64,000 nucleotides of DNA. It comes from CAWHMN01 sp051001135 (GTDB lineage: Bacteria; Acidobacteriota; Terriglobia; Terriglobales; Acidobacteriaceae). Positions 1 through 10,000 of the stretch are shown here, in pieces. The stretch spans positions 31,674 through 95,673 of the forward strand of contig JBPCNO010000166.1 of the NCBI GenBank assembly GCA_051001135.1, given 5' to 3'. The notes beneath the pieces are model-generated. The model ran no database searches. It was given only the letters and a program-made list of their open reading frames with translations, and was not told the DNA's origin. A program made the position numbers and the translations under genes. Within the stretch, counting starts at the first letter, position 1. Each line of letters starts with the position of its first letter.

Positions 1-2
1 GG

Positions 3-524
3 CAGTCCGATCTCCTCGCAGAAGTTGTGCACACGATCGCAGAGCGGATCTACACCAGCATGGACCGCCGCAAGACCCAAGTGCCAGGGACCAAGGAGCA
101 TCTTGGGTGGCCTGGAGTGAGCTGCGAAGTATGGGGCGTGGAGGGCGCGCGAGGCGGTGAGGGGTATGGGTGGGGAGCGGTGATGCCTGCTCACATCGTT
201 CGCAACATCCTGGGTATCCGGGAGACCGGGGACTCCAATCGCCTTCTGCTATCGCCCAACCTGCCACCAGCATTCATGGAAACGGGACGCGTCTACGGAA
301 TTGAGAACCTGTCGTTTCGATGCGGCCGACTATCGGTTCGCTATCAATTGGGGGAGCAGGGGAGGATCAAAATCGCCGGCGCCTACGGAACTGGGGCACT
401 GCTGGTGGAGCGCGACGAGGATGGTTCTCGAGTAGGTACCGGAGGGGCCGGCAAGTTCGCTTTCGATGGTCAGAACCGGCAGGTCTATCGCATCCTCTGC
501 GGCGCAGGGCGCCCGCGAAGCTAG
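3..524 (+). CDS. C-terminal part of a glycoside-hydrolase-like protein (5' end outside window)
   Basis: The reading frame is open from the first bases of the window and ends with TAG at 522-524, so only about the last 173 residues are present. The stretch around GGEGYGWGAVMPAHIVRNIL resembles the last helices of the (alpha/alpha)6 barrel in trehalase/MGH1-like glycosidases, where a GxGW motif precedes the end of the barrel. It is followed by a short beta-rich tail. The catalytic residues are upstream of the window, so substrate and family number cannot be given. It converges on the response regulator gene that starts its minus-strand end at 574. An internal ATG at 27 is not a credible start, because coding similarity continues upstream of it. 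Confidence 0.6.
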   Translation, partial: QSDLLAEVVHTIAERIYTSMDRRKTQVPGTKEHLGWPGVSCEVWGVEGARGGEGYGWGAVMPAHIVRNILGIRETGDSNRLLLSPNLPPAFMETGRVYGIENLSFRCGRLSVRYQLGEQGRIKIAGAYGTGALLVERDEDGSRVGTGGAGKFAFDGQNRQVYRILCGAGRPRS

Positions 525-543
525 TTGGACGTGGGCGCGCGTT

Positions 544-566
544 GATCAGAGTGCAGCGCTCTGATC
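544..566. terminator. Hairpin between convergent genes
   Basis: GATCAGAG (544-551) and CTCTGATC (559-566) form a perfect 8-bp stem with a 7-nt loop. It lies between the stop of the plus-strand gene (524) and the stop of the minus-strand response regulator (574), so it could serve both. No T tract follows on either side, so intrinsic termination is only a guess. Confidence 0.45.
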
Positions 567-573
567 CGGGCGG

Positions 574-1215
574 TCAACTCGCGAGGTGGATGATCCCTTG
601 CTGGATCGCGGTTGTCGCCGCTTCGGTGCGGTCGGAGACCTCGAGCTTCTCCATAATGCTGTTGACATGGTTGCGCACGGTGTTATCGCTGATGTCGAGC
701 ACGGCTGCGATCTGTTTATTCGTCAACCCTTTTGCGATCATCTCCACAATCTCGAGTTCGCGCGCCGTCAAGCTGGACCGCATCATGCGTTCGGCGAGCC
801 GGGTTGCTATCTGCCCCGGAATATAGCGTCTTCCCGCGTGCACCGCGCAGATGGCTTCCAGCATCTGCTTCTTTGAGGTGTCCTTGAGCAGATATCCCTG
901 TGCTCCGGCCTGCACCGCGCGATAGATATCTTCATCCGCCTCGAAACTTGTAAGAATGATCACCCGAGCGGAAATCTTCATCTTCTTCAACTCGCGCAGC
1001 GTCTCGATGCCGTCCAGTCCCGGCATGCGAAGGTCGAGCAGCAGGATATCGGGCATGCTCTGCTGAAGACTCATAAGCGCATCGCGGCCATTCGAGGCAG
1101 CTCCAATGACCTCGACTTCTCTTTGCGTACTGAGCATGCTGGTCAATCCCGTACGAACCACCGGGTGATCATCCACGATAAGAACGCGAATAGGTGTGCT
1201 CTCTTGCTTGTGCAT
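574..1215 (-). CDS. NarL/FixJ-family response regulator
   Basis: This 213-residue protein has an N-terminal receiver domain (about 9-125) and a C-terminal LuxR-type helix-turn-helix (about 150-210, SLTARELEIVEMIAKGLTNK). The phosphorylation pocket is complete: acidic pair D15/D16 (IVDDHPVV), acceptor D61 (LLLDLRMPG), T89 and K111. The start at 1215 lies inside the upstream kinase gene, which ends at 1169, a 47-nt overlap in another frame that argues for translational coupling. It is the last gene of a four-gene minus-strand unit with the partner HisKA_3 kinase directly upstream. Its likely targets are the sugar-related genes of the same locus and the divergent TonB receptor; that is inference. 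Confidence 0.93.
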   Translation of the reverse strand: MHKQESTPIRVLIVDDHPVVRTGLTSMLSTQREVEVIGAASNGRDALMSLQQSMPDILLLDLRMPGLDGIETLRELKKMKISARVIILTSFEADEDIYRAVQAGAQGYLLKDTSKKQMLEAICAVHAGRRYIPGQIATRLAERMMRSSLTARELEIVEMIAKGLTNKQIAAVLDISDNTVRNHVNSIMEKLEVSDRTEAATTAIQQGIIHLAS

Positions 1216-3358
1216 ACGACCGGTACCTCAAAACGGATTGCCACAAGTGCCTGGGCCATTCTCTCCAGGTGATGGGTGGGGGAAGCGGGGCGATTACATG
1301 GACCCGGGTGCCTGCTCCTGGTGCGCTGATAATGTGTGCCGTGGCGCAGATTCTATGGGCACGCTTTTGAATTCCCTGCAGGCCGAACCCCGCAGATGCG
1401 TGGTCTGGTTGAAAGCCTACACCATTATCGTCCACCTGCAGTTCTATTCCGCCGTCAATGTAACTAACGGCGATCGCTATGCTTGTCGGTTGCGCATGAC
1501 GAACGGAGTTTGCCAGCGCCTCCTGGCCGATACGGAATAGAGCATCGCTGACCGGAGGAGAAAGCGGGCGGATCTCTCCCTGTTGTGCAACGGTGACTGC
1601 GACTCGGCAATGCTCCACCATCTTGCGAGCGCAATGTTCAAGCGCAGGAAGAAGGTCGTTGTGGCCCACAATGTCGCGGCGCAAAGCGGCGATGCTGCGG
1701 CGGGCTTCCTGGTGGCTGCGGCGCACCAGGTCGCACGCGAGATCGAGCTGCTGATGAACGGCGGGAATTTCCTGAGGTACGCCATCCCGAATGGCCTCAA
1801 GCTGGAAACCTAATCCAGCGAAACTCTGGGCCAGGGTGTCATGCATTTCATGAGCCAGATGTTCGCGCTCTTCAAGGATGGTGCGCAATCTCCAGCGTTC
1901 CACGCGGTTTTGAGCAAGATGGCCGAGCAGCGTAAGAGCAAGGATGCACAAGCCGATTGCTACGATGTGGCGCGTGTTCCACCAGGGCGGTCCAGCGATT
2001 ACTTCGATATCGTCAGCCGAACGAAGCAGAAGGACGAACGGAAGCCGGTGATGCGTGTACTCGGGATCGACAACGCAGATTCCGCGCAGCCGGAGGAGGC
2101 TATTGGGCTCCATTTTGCGGAAGAGAAGATCTCCGCGCCCGACTTTCACAATGGCTTGAAAGGGCTGTTGATCACTCTCTAGATCGAGCACAACCGTATT
2201 GGAGGGGTCTCGTGTTTTTTTACGCAGCGAGCCTTCCAGCTCCACGAACATGGCATCGAATGCGCCGGTAGCGGCCTGTCCAGTGGTAATTGAGACTGGC
2301 GGGACCGGGGTGTGCGGCCACAGGACGTTGACCCTGGCGTCGAGAAGACGGGTAGTGAAGTTCGCGTATTCCACCTTGCCGGTGACCTGCACTTCGTCTC
2401 CGATCTTGAGCGGGGCGATGGACGAGCCTGCCACAGCAACGCCGCCGGTCGGATCCTGGACGTAGATCGTGGGGACGGTGAGGATAACGACTCCGCGGAT
2501 GGTCGCGCTTGTCCAGGGAGAAGCCAGACGCAAGCTGCCTATGCTCTGAACGACACCGGCTGGCGCGAGGGGTTGCGTATCCACACGCGACGGACGCGAT
2601 CCCGAACCGAACAAAGGCATATCGGCGGGGGAGAGCGCCTGTTTCGCTGTCGCGACCCGGGGCGGAATACGGGCGAGCGCACTGCGCAAATCAGCATACG
2701 TCGCCACTCGCGTACGTACGTTCTTCCACGCACCACCAGCGGAGTAAGAGCGCAGGCCGATCCTTCCGGACCGGACGCAATCCTTGTCGTTAAATGCTAC
2801 TGCGGTTACGGCTGCCGGATCCTGCGGATCGGTGGCCGATGCCACGATCTGGCAGTCATAGGCGACTACTTTTAAGTGATACCAGCGGAAGGCCTGTACG
2901 CCTCCGGAAACAGCCGCGCTGGTCTCCTCTTTCCAGTCGTGGTCCGCGCGCCCAAGCACGAGACGTGTATCGCGGGTTCTCAGACCGGCATAGTAACCCT
3001 GATAAGAATCGACACCCTCCTCTTCATCGCCGGAGCGAACGATCAGGCCGGCATCTCCATCGCTACCAAGCAGTTTTACGTCCGCATCAAGGCTATAGTT
3101 CTTCCAGTAGGAAGAGCCGGCAATCAGCTTGGCGCCGCGTTCGTCCGAATCGTTGCGCATCCTTCCCTTGGCAACCGCCCATGTACCTCCGAATGCCTGC
3201 CATTCATCGGCGCTGCCGGTCGCGAAGGAATCGCGATAGGGAAGCCCGCGTTGGGGGCTGTGGAGATAGGCGATGGAGGAAAAACACAGCATCCCGGCTG
3301 TCAGCAAGACTCCGATGGTAATGAGGGAAGGCGTAAGCCGCTTGGAGCCGGAGGACAT
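1169..3358 (-). CDS. Membrane sensor histidine kinase with large exported sensor region (HisKA_3 type)
   Basis: The 729-residue kinase has an N-terminal membrane segment (about 10-31), then about 420 exported residues. The first part (40-220) resembles the concanavalin-like jelly roll of DUF1080/LamG proteins (YRDSFATGSADEWQAFGG), and the second (260-450) looks OB-fold-like. A second membrane segment lies at about 464-482. The HisKA_3 dimerisation helix carries LAHEMHDTLAQ, with H506 the likely phospho-acceptor. The HATPase domain shows the N box (GQEALANSVRHA) and G box (DDNGVGF, GFGLQGI). It starts 2 nt after the stop of the sugar-binding lipoprotein gene and overlaps the regulator gene. 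This order suggests that ligand-loaded binding protein docks on the exported region. Confidence 0.92.
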   Translation of the reverse strand: MSSGSKRLTPSLITIGVLLTAGMLCFSSIAYLHSPQRGLPYRDSFATGSADEWQAFGGTWAVAKGRMRNDSDERGAKLIAGSSYWKNYSLDADVKLLGSDGDAGLIVRSGDEEEGVDSYQGYYAGLRTRDTRLVLGRADHDWKEETSAAVSGGVQAFRWYHLKVVAYDCQIVASATDPQDPAAVTAVAFNDKDCVRSGRIGLRSYSAGGAWKNVRTRVATYADLRSALARIPPRVATAKQALSPADMPLFGSGSRPSRVDTQPLAPAGVVQSIGSLRLASPWTSATIRGVVILTVPTIYVQDPTGGVAVAGSSIAPLKIGDEVQVTGKVEYANFTTRLLDARVNVLWPHTPVPPVSITTGQAATGAFDAMFVELEGSLRKKTRDPSNTVVLDLESDQQPFQAIVKVGRGDLLFRKMEPNSLLRLRGICVVDPEYTHHRLPFVLLLRSADDIEVIAGPPWWNTRHIVAIGLCILALTLLGHLAQNRVERWRLRTILEEREHLAHEMHDTLAQSFAGLGFQLEAIRDGVPQEIPAVHQQLDLACDLVRRSHQEARRSIAALRRDIVGHNDLLPALEHCARKMVEHCRVAVTVAQQGEIRPLSPPVSDALFRIGQEALANSVRHAQPTSIAIAVSYIDGGIELQVDDNGVGFQPDHASAGFGLQGIQKRAHRICATAHIISAPGAGTRVHVIAPLPPPITWREWPRHLWQSVLRYRSYAQAREHTYSRSYRG

Positions 3359-3360
3359 GA

Positions 3361-4419
3361 CTAGTTCGACCTCGAATCCAAAGCCAGCATCCGCTGAATC
3401 TCGGGAGAACTCAGGTTATCCTTTGTCACCAGTCTGGGACTTATCTTGATGAGCGCGGGAGTAGATTCTCCCAGCCTCTCCGCAGCGAGAAGTTCGATCG
3501 CCTTGTGGCCCATGTCATAAGTATCTTCAACAATTACCGAATCTATCTCGCCGGTGGCGATCGGCAAGAGAAGGTCCTGATCGCATCCTACCAGCTTCAC
3601 CGTGCGTGCCCGGTGCGTCTCATCGAGGGCGGAATAGGATCCGCGCGTGGCGTCGGTTGTGGCTGCAAGGATCGCGCCGAGATCGGGATGCGCCATCAGC
3701 ACCTCTTCGGCGGCCTGTTGCTCGTAAGGCGCGTTAAAGGAGCCGGTCCTCTTCTCGACGATTGATACGTTCGGAAATCGCGCGGCGAGGGTCGCCTCGA
3801 AGGACCGCACACGATCTACGACGCCGATGATATCGAAGTTGATGCCAAGAATGGCCACCGAACCCCGGCCATGCAGCAGTTCGCCGATGCGCATGGCCGC
3901 AAGTCTCCCCGCTTCGTCCTCATCGTTCAGAATGTAGGAGAGCTTTCCTCCGGGAGGCACCGCGAGCGGAGACCCTATCACGACAGTCGGAATACCCTTC
4001 GACAATCCTCGACGAATGGGTGTTATTAGCGCGAGAGACTGGTCCGGAGCAAGCACTAATCCGGCATACCCGCCATCGATCACGCGATTGACGAGCGCAA
4101 TCTGGCTCTTCGTATCGTCTTCGCGGGTTGGGGCGTTCCAGTACGTCCGCAGATGTGCTTGAGCCGCCGCCGCCTCGGCTCCAGAATGAACCGACTCCCA
4201 GAGCGACATCCCGGTGGTCCGGGGAATCATGGCGATGACTCCCGGATGTCCCGATCTGCAACCAAGAAGCGATACGAGCGCGACAACGCTTGCCGCGAGC
4301 CAGACTTTCCGCTCGATGAGCGCAAACGAGGTGGATTTGCTGACCGTTCTGCCTCCGCGAGATATCGAGTGCTTGCGCATTGCAGTCCACAGCGCGGTGT
4401 TGGAGTTTGCTCTATTCAT
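3361..4419 (-). CDS. Periplasmic sugar-binding lipoprotein (Peripla_BP_4 / LacI-like fold)
   Basis: This 352-residue protein has a signal segment ending in a lipobox-like LVSLLGC (cysteine near residue 54), followed by a two-lobed periplasmic binding protein fold: AMIPRTTGMSLWESVHSGAE, then VNRVIDGGYAGLVLAP and GAILAATTDATRGS. It belongs to the family that binds sugars for ABC importers or chemoreceptors. No ABC permease or ATPase lies nearby; instead a histidine kinase gene follows after 2 nt. It is therefore more likely a sensory binding protein than a transport component. The ATG at 4419 is preceded by GGAG at a good distance; an in-frame ATG at 4380 is the alternative. The ligand cannot be read from sequence. 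Confidence 0.85.
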   Translation of the reverse strand: MNRANSNTALWTAMRKHSISRGGRTVSKSTSFALIERKVWLAASVVALVSLLGCRSGHPGVIAMIPRTTGMSLWESVHSGAEAAAAQAHLRTYWNAPTREDDTKSQIALVNRVIDGGYAGLVLAPDQSLALITPIRRGLSKGIPTVVIGSPLAVPPGGKLSYILNDEDEAGRLAAMRIGELLHGRGSVAILGINFDIIGVVDRVRSFEATLAARFPNVSIVEKRTGSFNAPYEQQAAEEVLMAHPDLGAILAATTDATRGSYSALDETHRARTVKLVGCDQDLLLPIATGEIDSVIVEDTYDMGHKAIELLAAERLGESTPALIKISPRLVTKDNLSSPEIQRMLALDSRSN

Positions 4420-4490
4420 CGGCTCCGTCTACGCGGGCGTTCCGTGAGTCTCCACCTTTGTGCGTGCAGAGAGGTGGTTTTGAGCCGGCA

Positions 4491-6665
4491 TCAGTGTACG
4501 TCGGCGGCGCAGCGAAATCCTATGGTGCCGGATCGATCCATACTGGGCGCCATCAGCAGGTACTTGCCATGCCGGTCAAGCCGGTACGCCTGGGGGAAGT
4601 ACCACGTGGAGCCCTGCGGCTGAAAATAGCTGCCGCCGCGCAGGATAGCGGACCGGGTGTGAGCATCCTCAAATTCATTCGTCCATTGCCACACATTGCC
4701 GACCATATCCATTACTCCGAACGGGCTGACGCCGCCGGGATGAGCGCCGACATCATCTGGACTGCTCAGCCTGCGCGATTGATCGGGCGCCGGAACGGCG
4801 GACGCATTCCACTGATTGCCCCATGGATACAGGCGACCGTCAGCACCCTGCGCCGCATACTGCCACTCCCATTCATTGGGGAGCCGCTTTCCCGCCCATT
4901 GCGCATAGGCTCGCGCGTCTTCGAGCGAGACCCACGTCACTGGCTTGTCAGCCCATCCCGACGGATAGTCGCCGTTGTGCCAGTCGCGCAGGAAATTCTG
5001 TCCGTCGCGAGGGTGATAGTGGCTCACCTCGAGAAAGTGTTTGAATTCGGTGTTGGTCACCGGGAAACGGTCCATGTAGAACGCCCCGATCGAGAAGGTA
5101 TGTTCGTGGGCGCGCCGTGGCGTCTCCCCCCACGGGTATTGCACATCGACTCCAGGCTGATTGCCGCCCGCCACTTCAACACCGCTCACCTGGAAGGCGA
5201 ATTCGCCAGCGGGTATCAGGACCATCCCCGGGGGAGCTGCGCCAGCGGATTCTGCGGCCGGGATGGCAATCATCCGCTGTGGCAGAACGCTCCACAGATC
5301 GGAGTAGTCGGCGAGCTTCTTCCCGTCCAGATTCCTCATTTTTACCAGCAGCTCTTCCAAGGCAGCCGGAAGTGGTTGAGAACGGATTGCCAGCACGGCG
5401 CCAAACCCGAGAGGTTCCATGTCGAAGCTCAACCATGCCCTGTCATGCGAGGTGACTGCAGGCACCAGCTCGACGCCGTGCCAGAGGTCGAAGTACCGCG
5501 TTCCAGGCGCGCGAGGCACCTCCATCTGCTTGCCCTTCACTTCATAATCGTTCCTATTGACGAGATTCCAGAGCGTCTCGGACGGGGAAGGGAACTCGCT
5601 TGCAAATACTCCGTAGCGCAATGTAGGGGCATGCGGCCGCCAATCCGGGCTCACCAGGAGTTCGGCAAAGCTTCGTTCTATGTTCATCACCCGCCGGAGA
5701 GCCTCTGCCTCGCGCGGAGTAAAGCCGTTGTGAAGACCGATGACATCTTCTTGATCGGCATAGCCCGATCCATTGAAGAAGGCTGCTTGGATTCCGTCGA
5801 TGTGGTGGCGGCCACCACTGGTGAGCACCGGCATATGGCGGGGTTCCAGCCACTTATAGCGGCTAACCATGGGTACGAACGGATAGCTCCAATAGCCCCA
5901 GCTCATTTCGTTCCAGGCCAGAGCTTCCTCAGGGGGCAGCCCCTCGGGTTGTAAGGCGAGCGGATGCCCCACCTGTTCCGATGCCACGAGGAACGCTCTT
6001 GGCACACCATCCATGGTGTCGCCCAGGATGCCGTCGGCATCCACGGCCTTCATCAACTGTGCTTGCGCGGTCCAGTCCGGCGCGCCTTCGTCGCGGGTCC
6101 CTAAATCCCAGGGAGTCTCCGGAAACAGAACTCGCACACCCCGGCGATGAAAGTCGGCCACCATTTGTCTTACTCCCGCGATGCCTCCCGGCAGATCCCG
6201 GAGCCGGTCAAACTGGTTACGATCGTCCACACCCAGATTCGGATACGTATCCCAGATCAAGACACTGTCGACGCCCCCGAATTCCTTCTCCAGCCCATCA
6301 AGATAGCGATCGACGGTATAGGTGGCGCGCGCAGCATCATAGAAGTCTCGCTCCTCGACCATCATCTGCACGCAGATGAAGTTCCGCTGGGTCCATTTCA
6401 ATTCAGGCCTGGCATAGTTCGAGCCGTCATAGCCCATGCGCACCAGCCGCTCCCGCCGCCAATGGCGAATATCCGCGAGCCAGGTCTGCCGGTCTGCGGT
6501 GCTTGCCGGTCCAGGAATCTGTGCGTCGACCGGAGGATAAGCGGTGTCTTGCGCGTGCGCCCGGTTTCGAGACCATGGCATGGAGATGAGGAACCAAGCC
6601 AGGCATCCACCCGCAATCGCGCGGCGAATCGAACCAGAAACCTGCCTCGAACCAGAAGCCTTCAT
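4491..6665 (-). CDS. Exported fusion of a TIM-barrel glycosidase-like region and a SUMF1 (FGE-like) domain without catalytic cysteines
   Basis: The 724-residue protein begins with a Sec signal (about 1-38). Residues about 50-480 look like a (beta/alpha)8 glycosidase or melibiase-like region (VDSVLIWDTYPNLG, GVRVLFPETPWDLG, DADGILGDTMDG). Residues about 488-722 form a SUMF1/FGE-sulfatase domain (GMVLIPAGEF, RFPVTNTEFKHFLE, GNVWQWTNE, LRGGSYF). True formylglycine-generating enzymes carry two cysteines 6 and 11 residues after the R of RGGS; here those positions are Q682 and T687. Formylglycine synthesis is therefore unlikely, and the domain may bind a ligand or cofactor. It leads the operon with the binding lipoprotein (71-nt gap) and two-component genes. 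GGAGG lies 11 nt before the ATG. Confidence 0.75.
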   Translation of the reverse strand: MKASGSRQVSGSIRRAIAGGCLAWFLISMPWSRNRAHAQDTAYPPVDAQIPGPASTADRQTWLADIRHWRRERLVRMGYDGSNYARPELKWTQRNFICVQMMVEERDFYDAARATYTVDRYLDGLEKEFGGVDSVLIWDTYPNLGVDDRNQFDRLRDLPGGIAGVRQMVADFHRRGVRVLFPETPWDLGTRDEGAPDWTAQAQLMKAVDADGILGDTMDGVPRAFLVASEQVGHPLALQPEGLPPEEALAWNEMSWGYWSYPFVPMVSRYKWLEPRHMPVLTSGGRHHIDGIQAAFFNGSGYADQEDVIGLHNGFTPREAEALRRVMNIERSFAELLVSPDWRPHAPTLRYGVFASEFPSPSETLWNLVNRNDYEVKGKQMEVPRAPGTRYFDLWHGVELVPAVTSHDRAWLSFDMEPLGFGAVLAIRSQPLPAALEELLVKMRNLDGKKLADYSDLWSVLPQRMIAIPAAESAGAAPPGMVLIPAGEFAFQVSGVEVAGGNQPGVDVQYPWGETPRRAHEHTFSIGAFYMDRFPVTNTEFKHFLEVSHYHPRDGQNFLRDWHNGDYPSGWADKPVTWVSLEDARAYAQWAGKRLPNEWEWQYAAQGADGRLYPWGNQWNASAVPAPDQSRRLSSPDDVGAHPGGVSPFGVMDMVGNVWQWTNEFEDAHTRSAILRGGSYFQPQGSTWYFPQAYRLDRHGKYLLMAPSMDRSGTIGFRCAADVH

Positions 6666-6845
6666 GGAAAAGCGTGCCTCCTAAAATGCATAAGGCGGAA
6701 TGCAAAGACGCGCGTTGCGCGTGTGCGGCCACCCCGCGGGCGCCTGCCGACGATCCTAGTGGGCGGCGTGGCTCCGATCCATAGTCCAAATGACAGGTGT
6801 GGGCTTTACTTTGGGGGTGAAAATCCGCGGGACCGGTTCATTTGT

Positions 6846-6899
6846 ACTAGTTCCGCATGGTCGAACTGATCCATGCGTTCGCACTCTTCCATCACTAGT
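6846..6899. promoter_or_regulatory. Nested inverted repeats in the divergent intergenic region 6666-7007
   Basis: The 342-bp gap between the two divergent genes holds CGCATGG (6854-6860) and CCATGCG (6871-6877), a perfect 7-bp inverted repeat with a 10-bp spacer. It is flanked by two copies of the palindrome ACTAGT (6846-6851 and 6894-6899). Spacing of about one and a half helical turns between arm centres fits a dimeric regulator. The NarL-type regulator of the locus is the obvious candidate, but this is inference. I could not define -35/-10 boxes with confidence, and nothing else in the gap looks like a gene. Confidence 0.4.
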
Positions 6900-7007
6900 C
6901 TCGCTGCAACGAATGTTCCTCCGGTCACCAAGCACCGAAATAAGCCTGTGATCCGAGCCATGAGACGGGAACTACAGCGGCAACACACTTTGGAGGCGGG
7001 AACGACA

Positions 7008-10000
7008 ATGAACCAGTGGAGCAAACGATTCGCCACGATTCTCATTGTGGGCGCGATGCTCACTGTGCCGCACGCGTTCGCGCAATTCTCGTCGAGCGTT
7101 CAGGGCAATGTGCAGGATGCCTCTGGCGCCGTGGTCGTCAAAGCCGCCGTCACCCTCCTGGACACGGATACGCAGGTATCGCAAACCCGCGCCGCCGATG
7201 ATTCCGGGACCTACCGCTTCCCCAGTATTGCCCCTGGGCATTATGTCGTCTCTGCGACTGCCCCGGGCTTCACCAGCGCACAGGTCGACTTCACGCTGCA
7301 AACAGCCGAAAACCGGAACATCGTGCTGATTTTAAATGTCGGTGAAGTCTCCAACACTATCTCGGTCACATCGCAAGCTCCTCTGCTGGATGTTTCCGAC
7401 AGCCGAAATCAGCTGACGCTCGACGAGCATTCCCTGCAAACGTTGCCTCTACCGGCGAGAAACCCCACCGCGCTTCTGGGCCTGACTCCCGGAGTCACCG
7501 GCCTTGGGTCGGCTGGTTACAACAACTTCTTCACGGAAAATGCCGACTATAGCGCCAATGGTCGCGGCACCAACGGCAACCAATACATACTCGATGGATT
7601 GGATATCAACATCGATGTAAATCCCGGCGTGCTCACGCTCGTGCCCAATGCGGATGCACTGTCGGAGATCAGCGTACAAACCAACACCTACACCGTGGAC
7701 TACGGTAAGACCAGTTCCATGCAGACGATCATGACAACCAAGGCGGGCACGACTCAGTACCACGGATTTGGCAGCGTCTATTACACCTATCAAGGACTGA
7801 ACGCGCGAGGCGAGTTCGGCCCTGCGCCCCCCGCGAAGATTGCGCCCTTCCACACGACCAATATGTCCTTCGGTATTGGCGGCCCGGTGATTCCCAAACA
7901 CCAACTCTTCTTTTTCTTCGGGATTGAGCCCTACCGCGCATTAACATCAAACGGCAACTCGGTTTTGACCTATGAAGATCCAGCGTTTCTGACCTTTGCA
8001 CAGCAGGTGAGGCCCAACTCGCCGGAGGTGCAGTTGATGGCCAAGTACAAGCCGTCTGCCGCGACCACAACGGGGGTTGCAGCCACCGCGCAAGATGCCT
8101 TCGGATCGCAAGACCTGGTCAACAATACGGGCTGCAATACCCCGAGTACCGATAATATTCCTTGCAGCACGCCCGTTTTTGACAATGGGAATTTCAACTC
8201 CTCAAGCTATGAAAATGCGCAACAATATAATCTACGCATTGATAAATACTTCAGCAAAGATCGCCTTTACGGAACCTTCTTCCGCGATACCGTCAACCAG
8301 GGCGGCCCCGCTGTCCGTCCGGCGTTTAATACGACCAACCCCTCGTCTGTGATAGCCACGCAAGGAAGTGAAACGCATACGTTCTCCGCGAATACGCTGA
8401 ACGAAGCTTCATTTGGATATAACTATCTGCAATCCACCGCCGAGGCCACGGGCCTCTTTAGCGTTCCTGTGGTGAATGTCAACAGCCTCGGCGTCGGCTG
8501 GGGCATCGGCTTTGCCGATGGCCAATTTGCGGAACATAACTATCATTGGCGTGATGTTCTTACGCACATTCAGGGATCGCACTCCTTGAGCATTGGATAC
8601 GAAGGCTGGCATGGAGACGACCTCGCACTCTTCGCTCCGTCGTATGCGCAGCCGACATTCCAATACAACAACATGATCGACCTCATCAATGACCATCCCT
8701 ATTCAGAATCGGGTCTTTCTTATAACCCAATCACGGGTAAATCCATGCCGGGGCAGTATGAATACGCTGAGACCACCCACGGTGTTTTTGCGCAGGACAC
8801 GTGGAAGGCCACTCGCAAGCTAACGGTCAACTACGGTATCCGCTACGATAACTATGGAAATCCCTACCCGACCGCCGGAACTCCGCTAGCGAACTTCCAT
8901 CTTGGCTCTGGGTCGACTATGGCGGAAAGGGTCACGAATGGTATCAACAAGCAGCAGAGCCACGTCTATGACCAAAGCATGAACTGGATCTTTAGTCCGC
9001 GTGTGGGCGTCGCATGGGATCCGACGGGCAGCGGTCTCTGGGTTCTTCGCGGCGGCTATGGGATTTACCGCGATTGGGTAACGCTGGGCAACGCTGAGAA
9101 CAACCTGAAGGGGAATCCTCCGGGCTTCGTTCTGCCGACGTTCTTCAACGACGGATCTACTGCTCCCCCGATCTTCGGTTACGGTACGCAGAATACATAT
9201 CCCTTTGGCTTCCCCTATCCGGCATTCCAGGGCTCCCCCCTGGATAGTAAGGGCGGCATACCCGGCGCGCAGATCGGGGTAGGCGGCGTGGATGGCAATC
9301 TAAAGTCTCCGTATACCAATACGTGGTCTGCAACTCTCGAGCGGGAGATTACGCCGAACATGGTCGCCAGCATTGGATACGTGGGGCAGCACTCGGGCGA
9401 TCTGCAATATGGCGGCGGCAGTTCGTTTGGCAACTCGTTTTCGGGAGACGTCAACGTCTACGCGGGCGACCTGCTGCAACACCTTACCTGCACCCCCGAT
9501 CCATCGAATCCAGGCAATCCGCCCAAGTGTCAGGGAGTGCAAACGCGGCTCAATTCAAGCTTTGGCGCGATCAACTATACCTTCAATGGACCCTGGTCCA
9601 ACTACTCCGCATTGATATTGGCAGCGAAAGGCCGGTTTGCGCAGCGAGGGTTTCTAACTGTCTCCTATACCCGGGCAGTCTCCAAGGATAATTCGGGATC
9701 GTTACCCTCAGGGAATTACCCAATCGAATACCCGCTCAGCCGCTTCTATGGCCCTTCCTCCTGGGACGTGCCAAACCGTTTCTCACTTGGCTGGGGTTAC
9801 CAACTGCCGAAGTGGAACGATGGCAATGGATGGCTGGGCAGGGTCGCTTCGGGGTGGGAATTGTCGTCTGTGACCATTCTGCAATCGGGATTGCCGTTTA
9901 CCGTCGTGACCGGAGCTCCGTTGAGCGCGACCAGGGGTTCAAGCGGTAACGTAGTTTTTCAGCCTGGCAGTGGCGATTTCAATGCGGATGGAGATAACAC

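Noticed and set aside
4380..5954. 524-codon open frame on the plus strand opposite the SUMF1-like fusion gene
   Set aside because: It is antisense to a clear conserved gene, has no domain or signal, and long antisense frames are expected in GC-rich DNA.
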